Made by a program: the position numbers and the translations under genes. A stretch of DNA of 64,000 nucleotides from IMG/VR virus record IMGVR_UViG_3300043411_000704, positions 16,257-80,256 of that record; one strand, given 5' to 3'. The notes beneath the pieces are model-generated. The model had not been told where the DNA came from. It did no database searches and was given only the letters and a program-made list of their open reading frames with translations. Shown piece by piece: positions 56,057-63,983 of this stretch (positions are counted from its first letter, which is position 1; each line of letters opens with the position of its first letter). This stretch comes from a virus.

Positions 56057-57069
56057 TAGGTTCGTGGTCTATTATTTTGACTCAATACAAATTCACCTGC
56101 ACTTCTAAGTGAAGGATTTTCTGCAATAAATTGTTCTAAACTATCAACAGCCTGTATTCTCTCACCTGTATCTAATCCATTCATAATATTTCGTGTATCC
56201 ATCAACAATGAAGTAAACGTCATGTTAAATCTATATGCTTCGGGAATTATTCGTTTGACTCCATCACCATATAGTTGCATCTGATAGGTATTTCCTAAAT
56301 TAGTTATTTCCAAAGAAGAAACATAACATGCAGGCATAGAAATAATATCTGGTATGTGCATATCATATATTACTGGCGGGTCTACAATAAATGCGGACCT
56401 ACGAGCCGGACTATTTTGATATGCCAAAATATATGCTAAATTTCTATTGTTTGCAATATCCTCTACTGTTCCGGTATTGAATAAATCAAACGTGACGGAA
56501 AAAGTAGGAGGAGTTGAATTTACCCAACTTTGCGGATTTTCTAAATTTATTTTTCCTGGTAAAAGAGTGTTTAAAATACCAACCGCAGTTTCTGTTCCGG
56601 CCAAAATTTTTCCCAGAAAACCCATACCGCTAGTCTTACCACGAATTGCGGCAAGAGATGCGGAATTATTTGCCAGTTCAATCAAATTGTTGAACGGGTT
56701 TTCATTATCTCCATACCCAAAGTCATTTGTTTTTGAATGTTTTTTTGGATTGAAATATGGAATTTTATAGGTAAATCCAGTGGGTTCTGCAAAATATTTG
56801 TATTTGTATATACTACGATCATCCGCCGCACCTCCAATAAGACTGTCCGTTCCATTAACAATATTATCTGCAGCCTTAGTATAAAATATAGCAGCACTTA
56901 TCAACTGACCTACGTTTTGTTGATATTCGGTTAGATATATACATGGAACATTCACTCTACCTGATTGCGGTGTTTTAGTCCAGGCCATGCGAGTTACATC
57001 CACAGCAGAATCCCCAGTAGGAACAAGAAACCTACTAGATTTATCAGACTGTTTATATGTTATTGCCAC
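56056..57069 (-). CDS. Baseplate tail-tube cap protein (gp48/gp54-like)
   Basis: A 337-aa protein starting at GTG. The C-terminal half holds the tube-like fold: FSVTFDLFNTGTVEDI, VDPPVIYDMHIPDIISMPAC, YVSSLEITNLGNTYQM and IPEAYRFNMTFTSLLMDTRN. The last block (I-P-E/D-A-x-x-x-x-x-L/F-x-x-L-L) is typical of baseplate tube initiator/cap proteins that connect hub and tube. It lies between the gp53-type and tape-measure genes. Confidence 0.65.
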   Translation of the reverse strand: MAITYKQSDKSSRFLVPTGDSAVDVTRMAWTKTPQSGRVNVPCIYLTEYQQNVGQLISAAIFYTKAADNIVNGTDSLIGGAADDRSIYKYKYFAEPTGFTYKIPYFNPKKHSKTNDFGYGDNENPFNNLIELANNSASLAAIRGKTSGMGFLGKILAGTETAVGILNTLLPGKINLENPQSWVNSTPPTFSVTFDLFNTGTVEDIANNRNLAYILAYQNSPARRSAFIVDPPVIYDMHIPDIISMPACYVSSLEITNLGNTYQMQLYGDGVKRIIPEAYRFNMTFTSLLMDTRNIMNGLDTGERIQAVDSLEQFIAENPSLRSAGEFVLSQNNRPRT

Positions 57070-57075
57070 AACAGT

Positions 57076-57081
57076 TATTTA
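57076..57081 (-). promoter_or_regulatory. Late-type promoter core for 57069
   Basis: Minus-strand TAAATA (in ATTAAATA), 6 nt before the GTG; overlaps the end of the tape-measure gene. Confidence 0.65.
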
Positions 57082-57082
57082 A

Positions 57083-59287
57083 TTAGCGTCTAAGCCTGTC
57101 CAGTGCCTTTGCACGGAAGTCTGCACCAGGATTTCTATTGCTCTGTTGTGTCCCACCAGAAGCCGCACCTGCGGTCGCAACAACCGCATTAGTCACATTG
57201 TTAGACCCCATTAATGTTGCTTCAGCAAGTATCGTAAATCCGTGGCTTAAAATCTGAATTTCTTCATCCATTTTCTCAATCATTTTCTTTAGTGCTAAAT
57301 CAAATGGTCCACCATTTTTAGCCATTAGAATTTGATCTTTAGAATGTGGTTGGACAACAACCGCATCCTTGGTCGCAGGAAATTTATCAGAAATACCTAG
57401 TTTATCTGCAAACCAATCACCAATTTCAGTTCCATGTGATGTTAGTTTCGATGATGCGGATTCAAAAATATTTTTTAAATTGTCTAGTATAGATTTAAAA
57501 AACCCGCCTGCATATGATACTAAATTTTCTACAAATTTATCAGGATTAAGCATCTGTTTGTTCGCATCTGGTATGGCAGAGGATGTTTTCCCACCATCCA
57601 GAGTATCAATCAATCCGAGTAATCCACCTAGATACGGTAATGGGGTAAACCATCCAATGGCATTCATCAAAGATTTTAGTCCACCACTGATATCACCGTC
57701 CATAAACTGTTTACCCGCATCATACATTCTCATTAGACCGCCAATAACAGGCACCTTTTTCAAATTTTCAGCCGATAATTTGGTGCCCAACCATTTTGTT
57801 AGTGGACTGAAGAAATCGCTTATCATTTGTCCTTTAGTTTGACCACCTTTTTGTTTGTAATCTAGGAATGCATTGAATACGTCTAGACCAACAGATATAG
57901 CAGTTCCAATACCAGGAAATAGCGTTGCTATTCCAGATGCAATATCTAGAACCCCACCAAATACATCATTCTTCTTAAATCTATCATGTGCAGAATAAAA
58001 GGATATTATAGTTCCTATAAGAGGAACGAATTTAATAACCTTTAATAATTTTGCACCAAATTTCAATCCAGATCCGGTTAAAATTTTAAGGAAATTCGTA
58101 GGTTTAAATTTTTGTAAAATTTTGGACCCCGCCATTCCTTTTAACAAGGATTCGCCTGATTTTTCAAAAAAATTGGCCATCAATTTTGGTATATAACCAA
58201 GTAGATTATCAAGACCGCCCATGACCTTACCGAATATTTTTCCAGTCAGTTTATTACCAATTCCTAATATCAGAGATGTTATACTTTTGAAAATACCTTT
58301 GGTCAATATTGTTGCAATACCTGATCCTTCGTCACCCAGACGTTCTTTCAGACCAAAAAAGGAAAAAGTGGTTTTGAAAAATTTGGTAATAACATTGAAT
58401 GTCCCGCTAATTGCATCATCCATCAATTGTGTGATTGATTTTTTATGTGTAATCAGAAAATTAGTGGTGCCTGTAATCAGATAATCAAATATTTTGCTAA
58501 AAGTGTGACCTATTAATCGAAAGACTCTCTGTATTTTACCGGACTCTAATAATTCACCTGCCCAACCACTTATGGCACTGCCTATTTTTCTGATCGTCTG
58601 TTTAATAGTCTTACCTAATTCAGTTTTCTCAATCAAATATGATATACCCGCAAGACCCGCAAACATAGTCAATCCGCTGGTAATAAAGCCTAATATACTC
58701 GAAAGAACACCCCCTTTTTCTTTATCATTGTTCTCTATTACTACATTTGTCAAACCTTTTTTAATTGTTTCCAACAAACTTTTATCCATGGTCTTGACAT
58801 TAACATCCATAGAATGGATTCGGTGTGAATGACCAGATACGTCAGGTTTTGATAAAACCGATTCGGATGAAAATCTTTTTTGAAAATGTTGAAAGAACGT
58901 ATCATATACTGAGTCTTTTATATGCACCAGATTTACATCTATTGCATGAACTCTATATTCACCACCTTCCTCTTTTTTATGTCGTGTAAAGGTTGATGAA
59001 AAATTGGACTGTAATTTGGTAAAGAATGCATTAAGTGAATTTAATGTATTTTTACCAGAAAATGCATACTCTATATTTTTAGAGATCTTTTCTATCTTCG
59101 ATGAAAATTTATCAATATTTTGAGTCAGTTTTTTAACAACTCCATCCTTTACATTGAATGGTGATTCATCACTTTCGAAAAAGTCACCCATCTTTTTTGC
59201 CAAATATTTTGTGCCCTTACCATTGCTTTTCATATATGCATCAATAGCAGTAAGTAACTCACTCATGGTATTCGTATTATTTGGCAC
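57083..59287 (-). CDS. 29: Tail tape-measure protein (gp29-like)
   Basis: A 734-aa protein starting at GTG. An N-terminal helical coiled region (KKLTQNIDKFSSKIEKISKN) is followed by hydrophobic segments (LGFITSGLTMFAGLAGISYL near residue 210) and several G/I/L-rich amphipathic stretches (VPLIGTIISFYSAHDRF; GIATLFPGIGTAISVGLDVF). These are typical of tape measures, which fill the tube, set tail length and may help DNA pass the membrane. T4 gp29 is 590 aa, so the tail may be longer. Confidence 0.7.
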   Translation of the reverse strand: MPNNTNTMSELLTAIDAYMKSNGKGTKYLAKKMGDFFESDESPFNVKDGVVKKLTQNIDKFSSKIEKISKNIEYAFSGKNTLNSLNAFFTKLQSNFSSTFTRHKKEEGGEYRVHAIDVNLVHIKDSVYDTFFQHFQKRFSSESVLSKPDVSGHSHRIHSMDVNVKTMDKSLLETIKKGLTNVVIENNDKEKGGVLSSILGFITSGLTMFAGLAGISYLIEKTELGKTIKQTIRKIGSAISGWAGELLESGKIQRVFRLIGHTFSKIFDYLITGTTNFLITHKKSITQLMDDAISGTFNVITKFFKTTFSFFGLKERLGDEGSGIATILTKGIFKSITSLILGIGNKLTGKIFGKVMGGLDNLLGYIPKLMANFFEKSGESLLKGMAGSKILQKFKPTNFLKILTGSGLKFGAKLLKVIKFVPLIGTIISFYSAHDRFKKNDVFGGVLDIASGIATLFPGIGTAISVGLDVFNAFLDYKQKGGQTKGQMISDFFSPLTKWLGTKLSAENLKKVPVIGGLMRMYDAGKQFMDGDISGGLKSLMNAIGWFTPLPYLGGLLGLIDTLDGGKTSSAIPDANKQMLNPDKFVENLVSYAGGFFKSILDNLKNIFESASSKLTSHGTEIGDWFADKLGISDKFPATKDAVVVQPHSKDQILMAKNGGPFDLALKKMIEKMDEEIQILSHGFTILAEATLMGSNNVTNAVVATAGAASGGTQQSNRNPGADFRAKALDRLRR

Positions 59288-59293
59288 AAAACA

Positions 59294-59299
59294 TATTTA
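59294..59299 (-). promoter_or_regulatory. Late-type promoter core of the tape-measure gene
   Basis: Minus-strand TAAATA (in ATTAAATA), 6 nt before the GTG at 59287. Divergent from the plus-strand site at 59305. Confidence 0.65.
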
Positions 59300-59304
59300 A
59301 TTGT

Positions 59305-59310
59305 TAAATA
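59305..59310 (+). promoter_or_regulatory. Late-type promoter core for 59317
   Basis: TAAATA (in TGTTAAATA), 6 nt before the ATG. Confidence 0.65.
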
Positions 59311-59316
59311 AGTTTC

Positions 59317-59823
59317 ATGACAAATCTTGAACTGTTATATGAATCCCGATTTACCACTATTCGTCCATCTTTAATAAATTCGATATTGAATGCTGAAAAA
59401 AATAAAAATTATTCTGTGATCGAAGGTTATGTGAAGGCACTAAATGAACATGAAAAACAACATTTGGTGGAAGAAGGATTTTTGGATAGAATGCAAGAAG
59501 TTATAGAAGAGGCCCCACAATTTTGGGGTGGTCTTAAAAATGCATTTTCGGGAATTAAACAAAATTATCAGGCTGGTAAACAACAGCAGGCCCAGAAAAA
59601 TTTGATTAATCAAATTAATCAATATATGCAAAATGGACAGAAATTGTTTAATCAATTACCAACGGTTTTCCCTAATGATGTGCAAATGCAACAATTAGTG
59701 AAGGATATTGGTCAATGGGTTACGAATCTAAATGCCCATGCTATGCCACAACAACCAGTGGCTCCATCGACTACACAACAGCAATCAACCCCACCACCGA
59801 TACCAACCACACAGACACCTTAA
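59317..59823 (+). CDS. Late Q-rich protein (virion-associated candidate)
   Basis: A 168-aa protein. The N-terminal NLELLYESRF has an L-Y-E site, then helices (HEKQHLVEEGFLDRMQEVIE), a Q-rich part (QAGKQQQAQKNLINQINQYM) and a P/T/Q tail. It differs from the MTxKFD group in its leader but has the same general build. It is flanked by baseplate-assembly genes on the opposite strand. Function unknown. Confidence 0.55.
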   Translation: MTNLELLYESRFTTIRPSLINSILNAEKNKNYSVIEGYVKALNEHEKQHLVEEGFLDRMQEVIEEAPQFWGGLKNAFSGIKQNYQAGKQQQAQKNLINQINQYMQNGQKLFNQLPTVFPNDVQMQQLVKDIGQWVTNLNAHAMPQQPVAPSTTQQQSTPPPIPTTQTP

Positions 59824-60641
59824 TTTAGAAACAAAACGGGTGATAGTTCTACTTCACCTGTGTATTCTATATCATTAATCGTAACTTTAATTTGATTGAT
59901 TTTTGTGAGTTGTTTGCCGAACACAGTATCTATTTTGGTAGTAATTTGGTTGAATACTGATGCCGGTAGTGCTTCAGTTATAGCAAGTCTATCAGCGATT
60001 TTTTTATCAACTAAATCTATTATTTGATCCCCTATTTTAACTTGCTTAACATATTGGGCCACCGCATTAATGAACATTGGTGCAAATAATGATTTGATAG
60101 AGTCCACGTTTTTCTGATCAAGTCCTTGAATACGAGTTTTATATAAATTGTTTTCAAATTGATATTCTTCTTCTATCGAAGGATAGTTCAGCACCACTTT
60201 GTATTGTTCGTTACCAACCTCAACATCAGTAAATGACAATTTCATTTTTTTAATTTTGTTCAGCAATGCCGGTATTTCAACCGTGGTCGTGGTATCTCCT
60301 TTTTCAGACCTTACATGCACAACTAATTCCGAACTAATATTTTTTGATCGTAGTTCTAATAGTAAAACTACTTTATCCAAGATATTTAGATATGCTAATG
60401 ATATACTTGGGTCTTTGATTTCGTTCAAGACATTATACATCATCAGTGTGAAATGATTTGGGGAAAACACACCTTCTAGTGCAGATTTTGCAATATTTTT
60501 GGTATGAGTCGCATTAAGAGACTTAATATGTATTTCTTTGCCAAGTGATGGAATATAAACATCTTGCTCTAATTTCTTATTAGTGTCCGCAATAAGAGAA
60601 AGAATATCTTTTACTTCCATAGGTTTTTCATTTTCAGCCAT
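59820..60641 (-). CDS. Baseplate hub assembly protein, gp26/gp51 family (member 1)
   Basis: A 273-aa protein. ATG 60641 is chosen because TAAATA lies 7 nt upstream; a TTG 6 nt further up is less likely. The N-terminal YIPSLGKEIHIKSLNATHTK-type block and the middle (FTLMMYNVLNEIKDP; LNILDKVVLLLELRSKNI) match the T4 baseplate-family fold shared by gp26 and gp51. These act in hub assembly in T4 and may not remain in the virion. A related gene follows at 60673. Confidence 0.6.
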   Translation of the reverse strand: MAENEKPMEVKDILSLIADTNKKLEQDVYIPSLGKEIHIKSLNATHTKNIAKSALEGVFSPNHFTLMMYNVLNEIKDPSISLAYLNILDKVVLLLELRSKNISSELVVHVRSEKGDTTTTVEIPALLNKIKKMKLSFTDVEVGNEQYKVVLNYPSIEEEYQFENNLYKTRIQGLDQKNVDSIKSLFAPMFINAVAQYVKQVKIGDQIIDLVDKKIADRLAITEALPASVFNQITTKIDTVFGKQLTKINQIKVTINDIEYTGEVELSPVLFLN

Positions 60642-60648
60642 TTTCAAT

Positions 60649-60654
60649 TATTTA
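60649..60654 (-). promoter_or_regulatory. Late-type promoter core for 60641
   Basis: Minus-strand TAAATA (in TCTAAATA), 7 nt before ATG 60641. Confidence 0.6.
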
Positions 60655-60672
60655 GATGCGATATTATTTGTA

Positions 60673-61626
60673 TCAACTAAATTCTGACGGACTTTCAAAC
60701 ATATCCGTTTGTTTAGGTTCAGATTTTTCAGCAGATGTATTGACTTGTTTTAGGTAATCCATCATTATATTGGATTCCATAGGAGAAATACGCATGATGA
60801 ATTCTGGGTTTATTGCAACAGGTTGAGATGATAGATTGAATATATTCATCAATAACGAGTTAATAGAATTATCTTTAAACAATATTTTTATCAAATCCGA
60901 TATGGTTGTGATTTCGAATTTTAGATCAAATTTCTGTTTACATGAATGGACTGGACAACATGTGTTTAGGAAACTGAGGTCGGACAATGATTGATGAATC
61001 GGATTGAGGAAATCGTTTTTGATATTGTTAATCAATCCTGCGGGTAGTTGTCGAAAAATAAGTTTCCGATCAGACATCTTGAGATCATCAAAAGAAATTA
61101 GATTATCATTGATCATCAATTTTCTTATATGCGATAGAATATAATTATCATATAAGTTATCAAAATCTTTTTTGTTCTCATTATTCAATAATCCGTGTTC
61201 AAATAATTTATATTCGGTGTTAACCGATGGGATATCCATGATGCAAACAAATGTTTCGAACGAGATTCTGGTTGAGAACGACCGATCTATATCAGGACCC
61301 ACATTGGTGATCAATTGATTTAAATCCAAATTTATGTCAAATGGAATACCACATTTATCACAAACCCTACTCAATGATATGGATGGGGAACAACTATATA
61401 ATTTAAGATAAATGCAGATAATAAACCTGTCAATGGTTGTCAACGTGTTGTAATCATAATCCGATACCAAATTATCTTTTAATATCTGATTTAAATGATA
61501 GAAGAACTCAATCTCAGTCTCATCATCAATGACCTTTAATAAACATCTGTATTGGTCATTGGTTAGTTCTTGAAATCTCAGGTAATTCCTTATAGATGGA
61601 ATCCATATTAGATAAGAATTTTTCAT
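60673..61626 (-). CDS. Baseplate hub assembly protein, gp26/gp51 family (member 2)
   Basis: A 317-aa protein. YLIWIPSIRNYLRFQELTND matches the first block of member 1 (IPS, then beta strand, then T-x-x-Q/H), followed by IDRFIICIYLKLYS and RVCDKCGIPFDINLDL, a C-x-x-C knuckle. Later CCPVHSCKQKF could complete a zinc site. The family as a whole provides T4 hub chaperones. It has a TAAGTA element 6 nt upstream. Confidence 0.55.
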   Translation of the reverse strand: MKNSYLIWIPSIRNYLRFQELTNDQYRCLLKVIDDETEIEFFYHLNQILKDNLVSDYDYNTLTTIDRFIICIYLKLYSCSPSISLSRVCDKCGIPFDINLDLNQLITNVGPDIDRSFSTRISFETFVCIMDIPSVNTEYKLFEHGLLNNENKKDFDNLYDNYILSHIRKLMINDNLISFDDLKMSDRKLIFRQLPAGLINNIKNDFLNPIHQSLSDLSFLNTCCPVHSCKQKFDLKFEITTISDLIKILFKDNSINSLLMNIFNLSSQPVAINPEFIMRISPMESNIMMDYLKQVNTSAEKSEPKQTDMFESPSEFS

Positions 61627-61632
61627 AACGGA

Positions 61633-61638
61633 TACTTA
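61633..61638 (-). promoter_or_regulatory. Late-like element (TAAGTA) for 61626
   Basis: Minus-strand TAAGTA, one mismatch to TAAATA, 6 nt before the ATG. The spacing supports it more than the sequence. Confidence 0.4.
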
Positions 61639-62523
61639 TTATGCTAAATTTCTGGTATCTTGATTGATAAATTCTTTATTGGGAGTGGTAGAAAATGTTT
61701 GGGACGACGCCCGCAGATTATTCTGAACTGGCACCGCTCTTTCAACTGTTTGTCCTACAAAGCCTGTTTCATTTCCACACTCGGATTGTTGATCTTGATT
61801 TATTTGATATGATTCATATACAAATTGTGCTTGCCGTTTACCATAGTCTGATGTATCATATACAAGTTGTTCAGGTGATATAAAAGTAGGGGCCGCATTT
61901 TTAAATATCCATGCTTTTCGTATATAATTAGGAACGGTTTCTCCTTGACGTGCTAGTTGATATACATAGATATTGGCTTTAATCGACTGGTTTAGAGGTT
62001 TTGCTAACAATCCTTCGTGTGCAACCAGAATAGACCACGGCCTTAGCACACCATCCACAAATGATTGATGTGTTTCTAAAAATCCGACTTCCAGCGGCTC
62101 AAAATCTGACCTACCATTTATAATTGGTCCATTAATGAACCCTCTTCTTGATCCCTCGGTGATACCCGCACGTTCAACATTTATGGTTTCTCCAGGTAAA
62201 GAAACTCCCTGTGCAAATATACAGCCGACAGTGTTCTGTGTCTGTTCATTCCAGGTATCATAAATTATGTTTTGAGTTCCCCATCTAGGATCTTCCAGTT
62301 TTTGCATAGAAGTTGATAATCTATTGAGTAGATAATCTTTATCATGTGCATCAATGACCAACACCCACATATACTGTAGTGCAGGATTATATGCCCATCT
62401 ACACATCATCTGGTGAACGAACGGAATTTGCGAATGAGTCACATCAGGCACACAATTTACTCTTGGAGTATCCAAAAATAAAGGTTGTCTGATTATACCA
62501 CAATTAGTAAAGATTTCGGTCAC
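61639..62523 (-). CDS. Tail-tube/tube-initiator-like structural protein
   Basis: A 294-aa protein starting at GTG. IFAQGVSLPGETINVERAGI, FEPLEVGFLETHQSFVDGVL, RPWSILVAHEGLLA and IKANIYVYQLARQGE follow the tube-protein plan (strand, P-G-E/D loop, strand, helix at V-D-x-V-L/I-R-P-W, strand). It is similar in outline to gp54- or gp19-type proteins. The last 60 residues are a flexible tail. It may be the second tube-initiator beside the gene at 56056. Confidence 0.6.
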   Translation of the reverse strand: MTEIFTNCGIIRQPLFLDTPRVNCVPDVTHSQIPFVHQMMCRWAYNPALQYMWVLVIDAHDKDYLLNRLSTSMQKLEDPRWGTQNIIYDTWNEQTQNTVGCIFAQGVSLPGETINVERAGITEGSRRGFINGPIINGRSDFEPLEVGFLETHQSFVDGVLRPWSILVAHEGLLAKPLNQSIKANIYVYQLARQGETVPNYIRKAWIFKNAAPTFISPEQLVYDTSDYGKRQAQFVYESYQINQDQQSECGNETGFVGQTVERAVPVQNNLRASSQTFSTTPNKEFINQDTRNLA

Positions 62524-62529
62524 GGTAAT

Positions 62530-62535
62530 TATTTA
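62530..62535 (-). promoter_or_regulatory. Late-type promoter core for 62523
   Basis: Minus-strand TAAATA (in GTTAAATA), 6 nt before the GTG; ACGGT and ACCGT flank it as a short inverted repeat. Confidence 0.65.
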
Positions 62536-62982
62536 ACCGTTCTTTTTCCTAAAATGATCAACAAAAGGTTTTTTAGTTAAATCATATTCCTTTTGATATT
62601 TTGGTCCAATTTTATATAAACCATTTGGATGCACAACTTTTATTTCCATATCACCTTGTTTAGAGTTGACAGATGCCCCAATTTCTTTGGGGTTCGTCCC
62701 ATCTATTTTAATATGACCTGATACACCATTGGCAATCCCAATTTCGTTTGGATCTTTTTTTGATATATTTCTACCTCGTATTTTAGAAACACCGTTACCC
62801 ACATATTGCTGATTACCTAATTTAGTTCGTTGTGATGCAGTTTTATTATTATGACTACGCATATTACGAACAACACTAGATAACCCTGCTTTTCCAGGTT
62901 CCCAATAACGAGATTTATGTTCCTTTCTTTTGGTAGAAGGAGTTAATAGTTCTGTTATTAGACGATCAAACTTTGGAGTCAC
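62533..62982 (-). CDS. MTxKFDxL-leader basic protein
   Basis: A 149-aa protein starting at GTG. TPKFDRLITELLTPS has I-T-E/L at residues 9-11. The rest is very basic and low in hydrophobics (KRKEHKSRYWEPGKAGLSSV; RNMRSHNNKTASQRTKLGN), with a short strand-rich part (GHIKIDGTNPKEIG; DMEIKVVHPNGLYKIG). Overlaps the neighbouring gene by 17 nt and has its own late promoter. DNA- or capsid-associated roles are plausible. Confidence 0.6.
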   Translation of the reverse strand: MTPKFDRLITELLTPSTKRKEHKSRYWEPGKAGLSSVVRNMRSHNNKTASQRTKLGNQQYVGNGVSKIRGRNISKKDPNEIGIANGVSGHIKIDGTNPKEIGASVNSKQGDMEIKVVHPNGLYKIGPKYQKEYDLTKKPFVDHFRKKNG

Positions 62983-63346
62983 TATCCTTATTTAGTTGCG
63001 TTATAATAATGTTGTCCGGAATTTCGCCCATATACAATGGTATAATTTCAGGATCAACCTCTATTACCGAATAATATTTTAACAATATGTTTAATATATC
63101 ATATCCACCATGTATCCAATGCGCAACAGTATCAAATTTTTGTATGATTAAGCCTTCTTTGGTAATAATTCCAGTAATGCAATGTATAACGGTTTTATCT
63201 AGTATAAGAAAATGTGCATCATTATGAATAATTAGGCACAAATCGGGGGTATGCAAATCTGATAATTGATCAGCATTATATGACGCGAATTGTGAAATAT
63301 TAGGCTTTAGGTGGATAGATTTTGATTCTATGAGATAGTGTTGCAT
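62966..63346 (-). CDS. Hypothetical protein
   Basis: A 126-aa, beta-rich protein (LCLIIHNDAHFLILDKTVIH; GIITKEGLIIQKFDTVAHW) with several histidines but no clear metal motif. It overlaps genes on both sides by 17 and 47 nt. No family recognised. Confidence 0.55.
   Translation of the reverse strand: MQHYLIESKSIHLKPNISQFASYNADQLSDLHTPDLCLIIHNDAHFLILDKTVIHCITGIITKEGLIIQKFDTVAHWIHGGYDILNILLKYYSVIEVDPEIIPLYMGEIPDNIIITQLNKDSDSKV
62989..62994 (-). promoter_or_regulatory. Late-type promoter core for 62982
   Basis: Minus-strand TAAATA (in ACTAAATA), 6 nt before the GTG. Confidence 0.65.
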
Positions 63347-63836
63347 AGTTGTTCAATTTGTTAATGTCTATTAATGGAATATCATTGTCCATTCCATGTT
63401 CTTTGTGAACAAAGAATGTATATCCTTCACTGATAAAAATATTAAAGTTCTTTTTCAAGAAGGTAATAGCATCAGTAGATGCAATCATACCTGTTTTTAT
63501 GTATGTGAATCTTGATAATATCCATTTAAGAATACGATACATGAGAGAGAAATTAAATCTGCCTTTTTTAGTATAAATCATTTTAGTTTCTATCCCACCA
63601 TCAGATAATATAAAACCCTCATAAAAGGCGACGGCTTCATCCGCGATAAAGAAGTAATAGTTCCCATTGGTTTCTGATTTTATAATGAAACGGAAACCAT
63701 TTAGATCAAAATTATCCACTATTGGATCATTTACATGATTTTGTGCATTACCCAACCAACGGTCTTCGTTGTTAGGCGTTCTGTCTGACACTGAGCGCAT
63801 TAGCATTTCATAAAGCGCATCGAATTTGGGAAGCAT
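63300..63836 (-). CDS. GNAT-like protein with KFDxL leader, paralogue of 8930
   Basis: A 178-aa protein. ATG 63836 is chosen because the leader LPKFDALYEMLMRSVS then begins at residue 2; the frame is open to 63869. L-Y-E at residues 8-10 is a possible protease site. The remainder parallels the 8930-9487 protein: DGGIETKMIYTKKGRFN, SLMYRILKWILSRFTYIKTG, AITFLKKNF, the acyl-CoA-loop to L-W/F pattern. No acetyl-CoA pyrophosphate loop (R/Q-x-x-G-x-G/A) is intact, so it may be non-catalytic. Confidence 0.55.
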   Translation of the reverse strand: MLPKFDALYEMLMRSVSDRTPNNEDRWLGNAQNHVNDPIVDNFDLNGFRFIIKSETNGNYYFFIADEAVAFYEGFILSDGGIETKMIYTKKGRFNFSLMYRILKWILSRFTYIKTGMIASTDAITFLKKNFNIFISEGYTFFVHKEHGMDNDIPLIDINKLNNYATLSHRIKIYPPKA

Positions 63837-63841
63837 ATTGA

Positions 63842-63847
63842 TATTTA
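63842..63847 (-). promoter_or_regulatory. Late-type promoter core for 63836
   Basis: Minus-strand TAAATA (in TATTAAATA), 5 nt before ATG 63836. Confidence 0.55.
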
Positions 63848-63950
63848 ATATACAAAACGTCATTTTCACTTGTAATACAACACCCTTGTGTTAGCTTTAT
63901 CCGTGGAGATACCGGCATCATATACGATTTCTAAATTTAGGCAGTATTGT

Positions 63951-63983
63951 GGAAAAACTGTTCAGACTTCAAAATATCTGAAC
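63951..63983 (-). terminator. Terminator of a gene beyond the right edge
   Basis: Minus-strand GTTCAGA (63983-63977), 10-nt loop, TCTGAAC (63966-63960), then AGTTTTTCC. It probably ends a minus-strand transcript that enters from the right. Between it and 63870 no convincing gene is seen, only a short open stretch without a good start. Confidence 0.65.

Noticed and set aside
63849-63950. Short minus-strand frame (NLEIVYDAGISTDKANTRVL) before the gene at 63836
   Set aside because: It looks protein-like, but a stop precedes it closely, no start codon with a promoter is found, and it lies just after a terminator; possibly a gene remnant, not enough to annotate.
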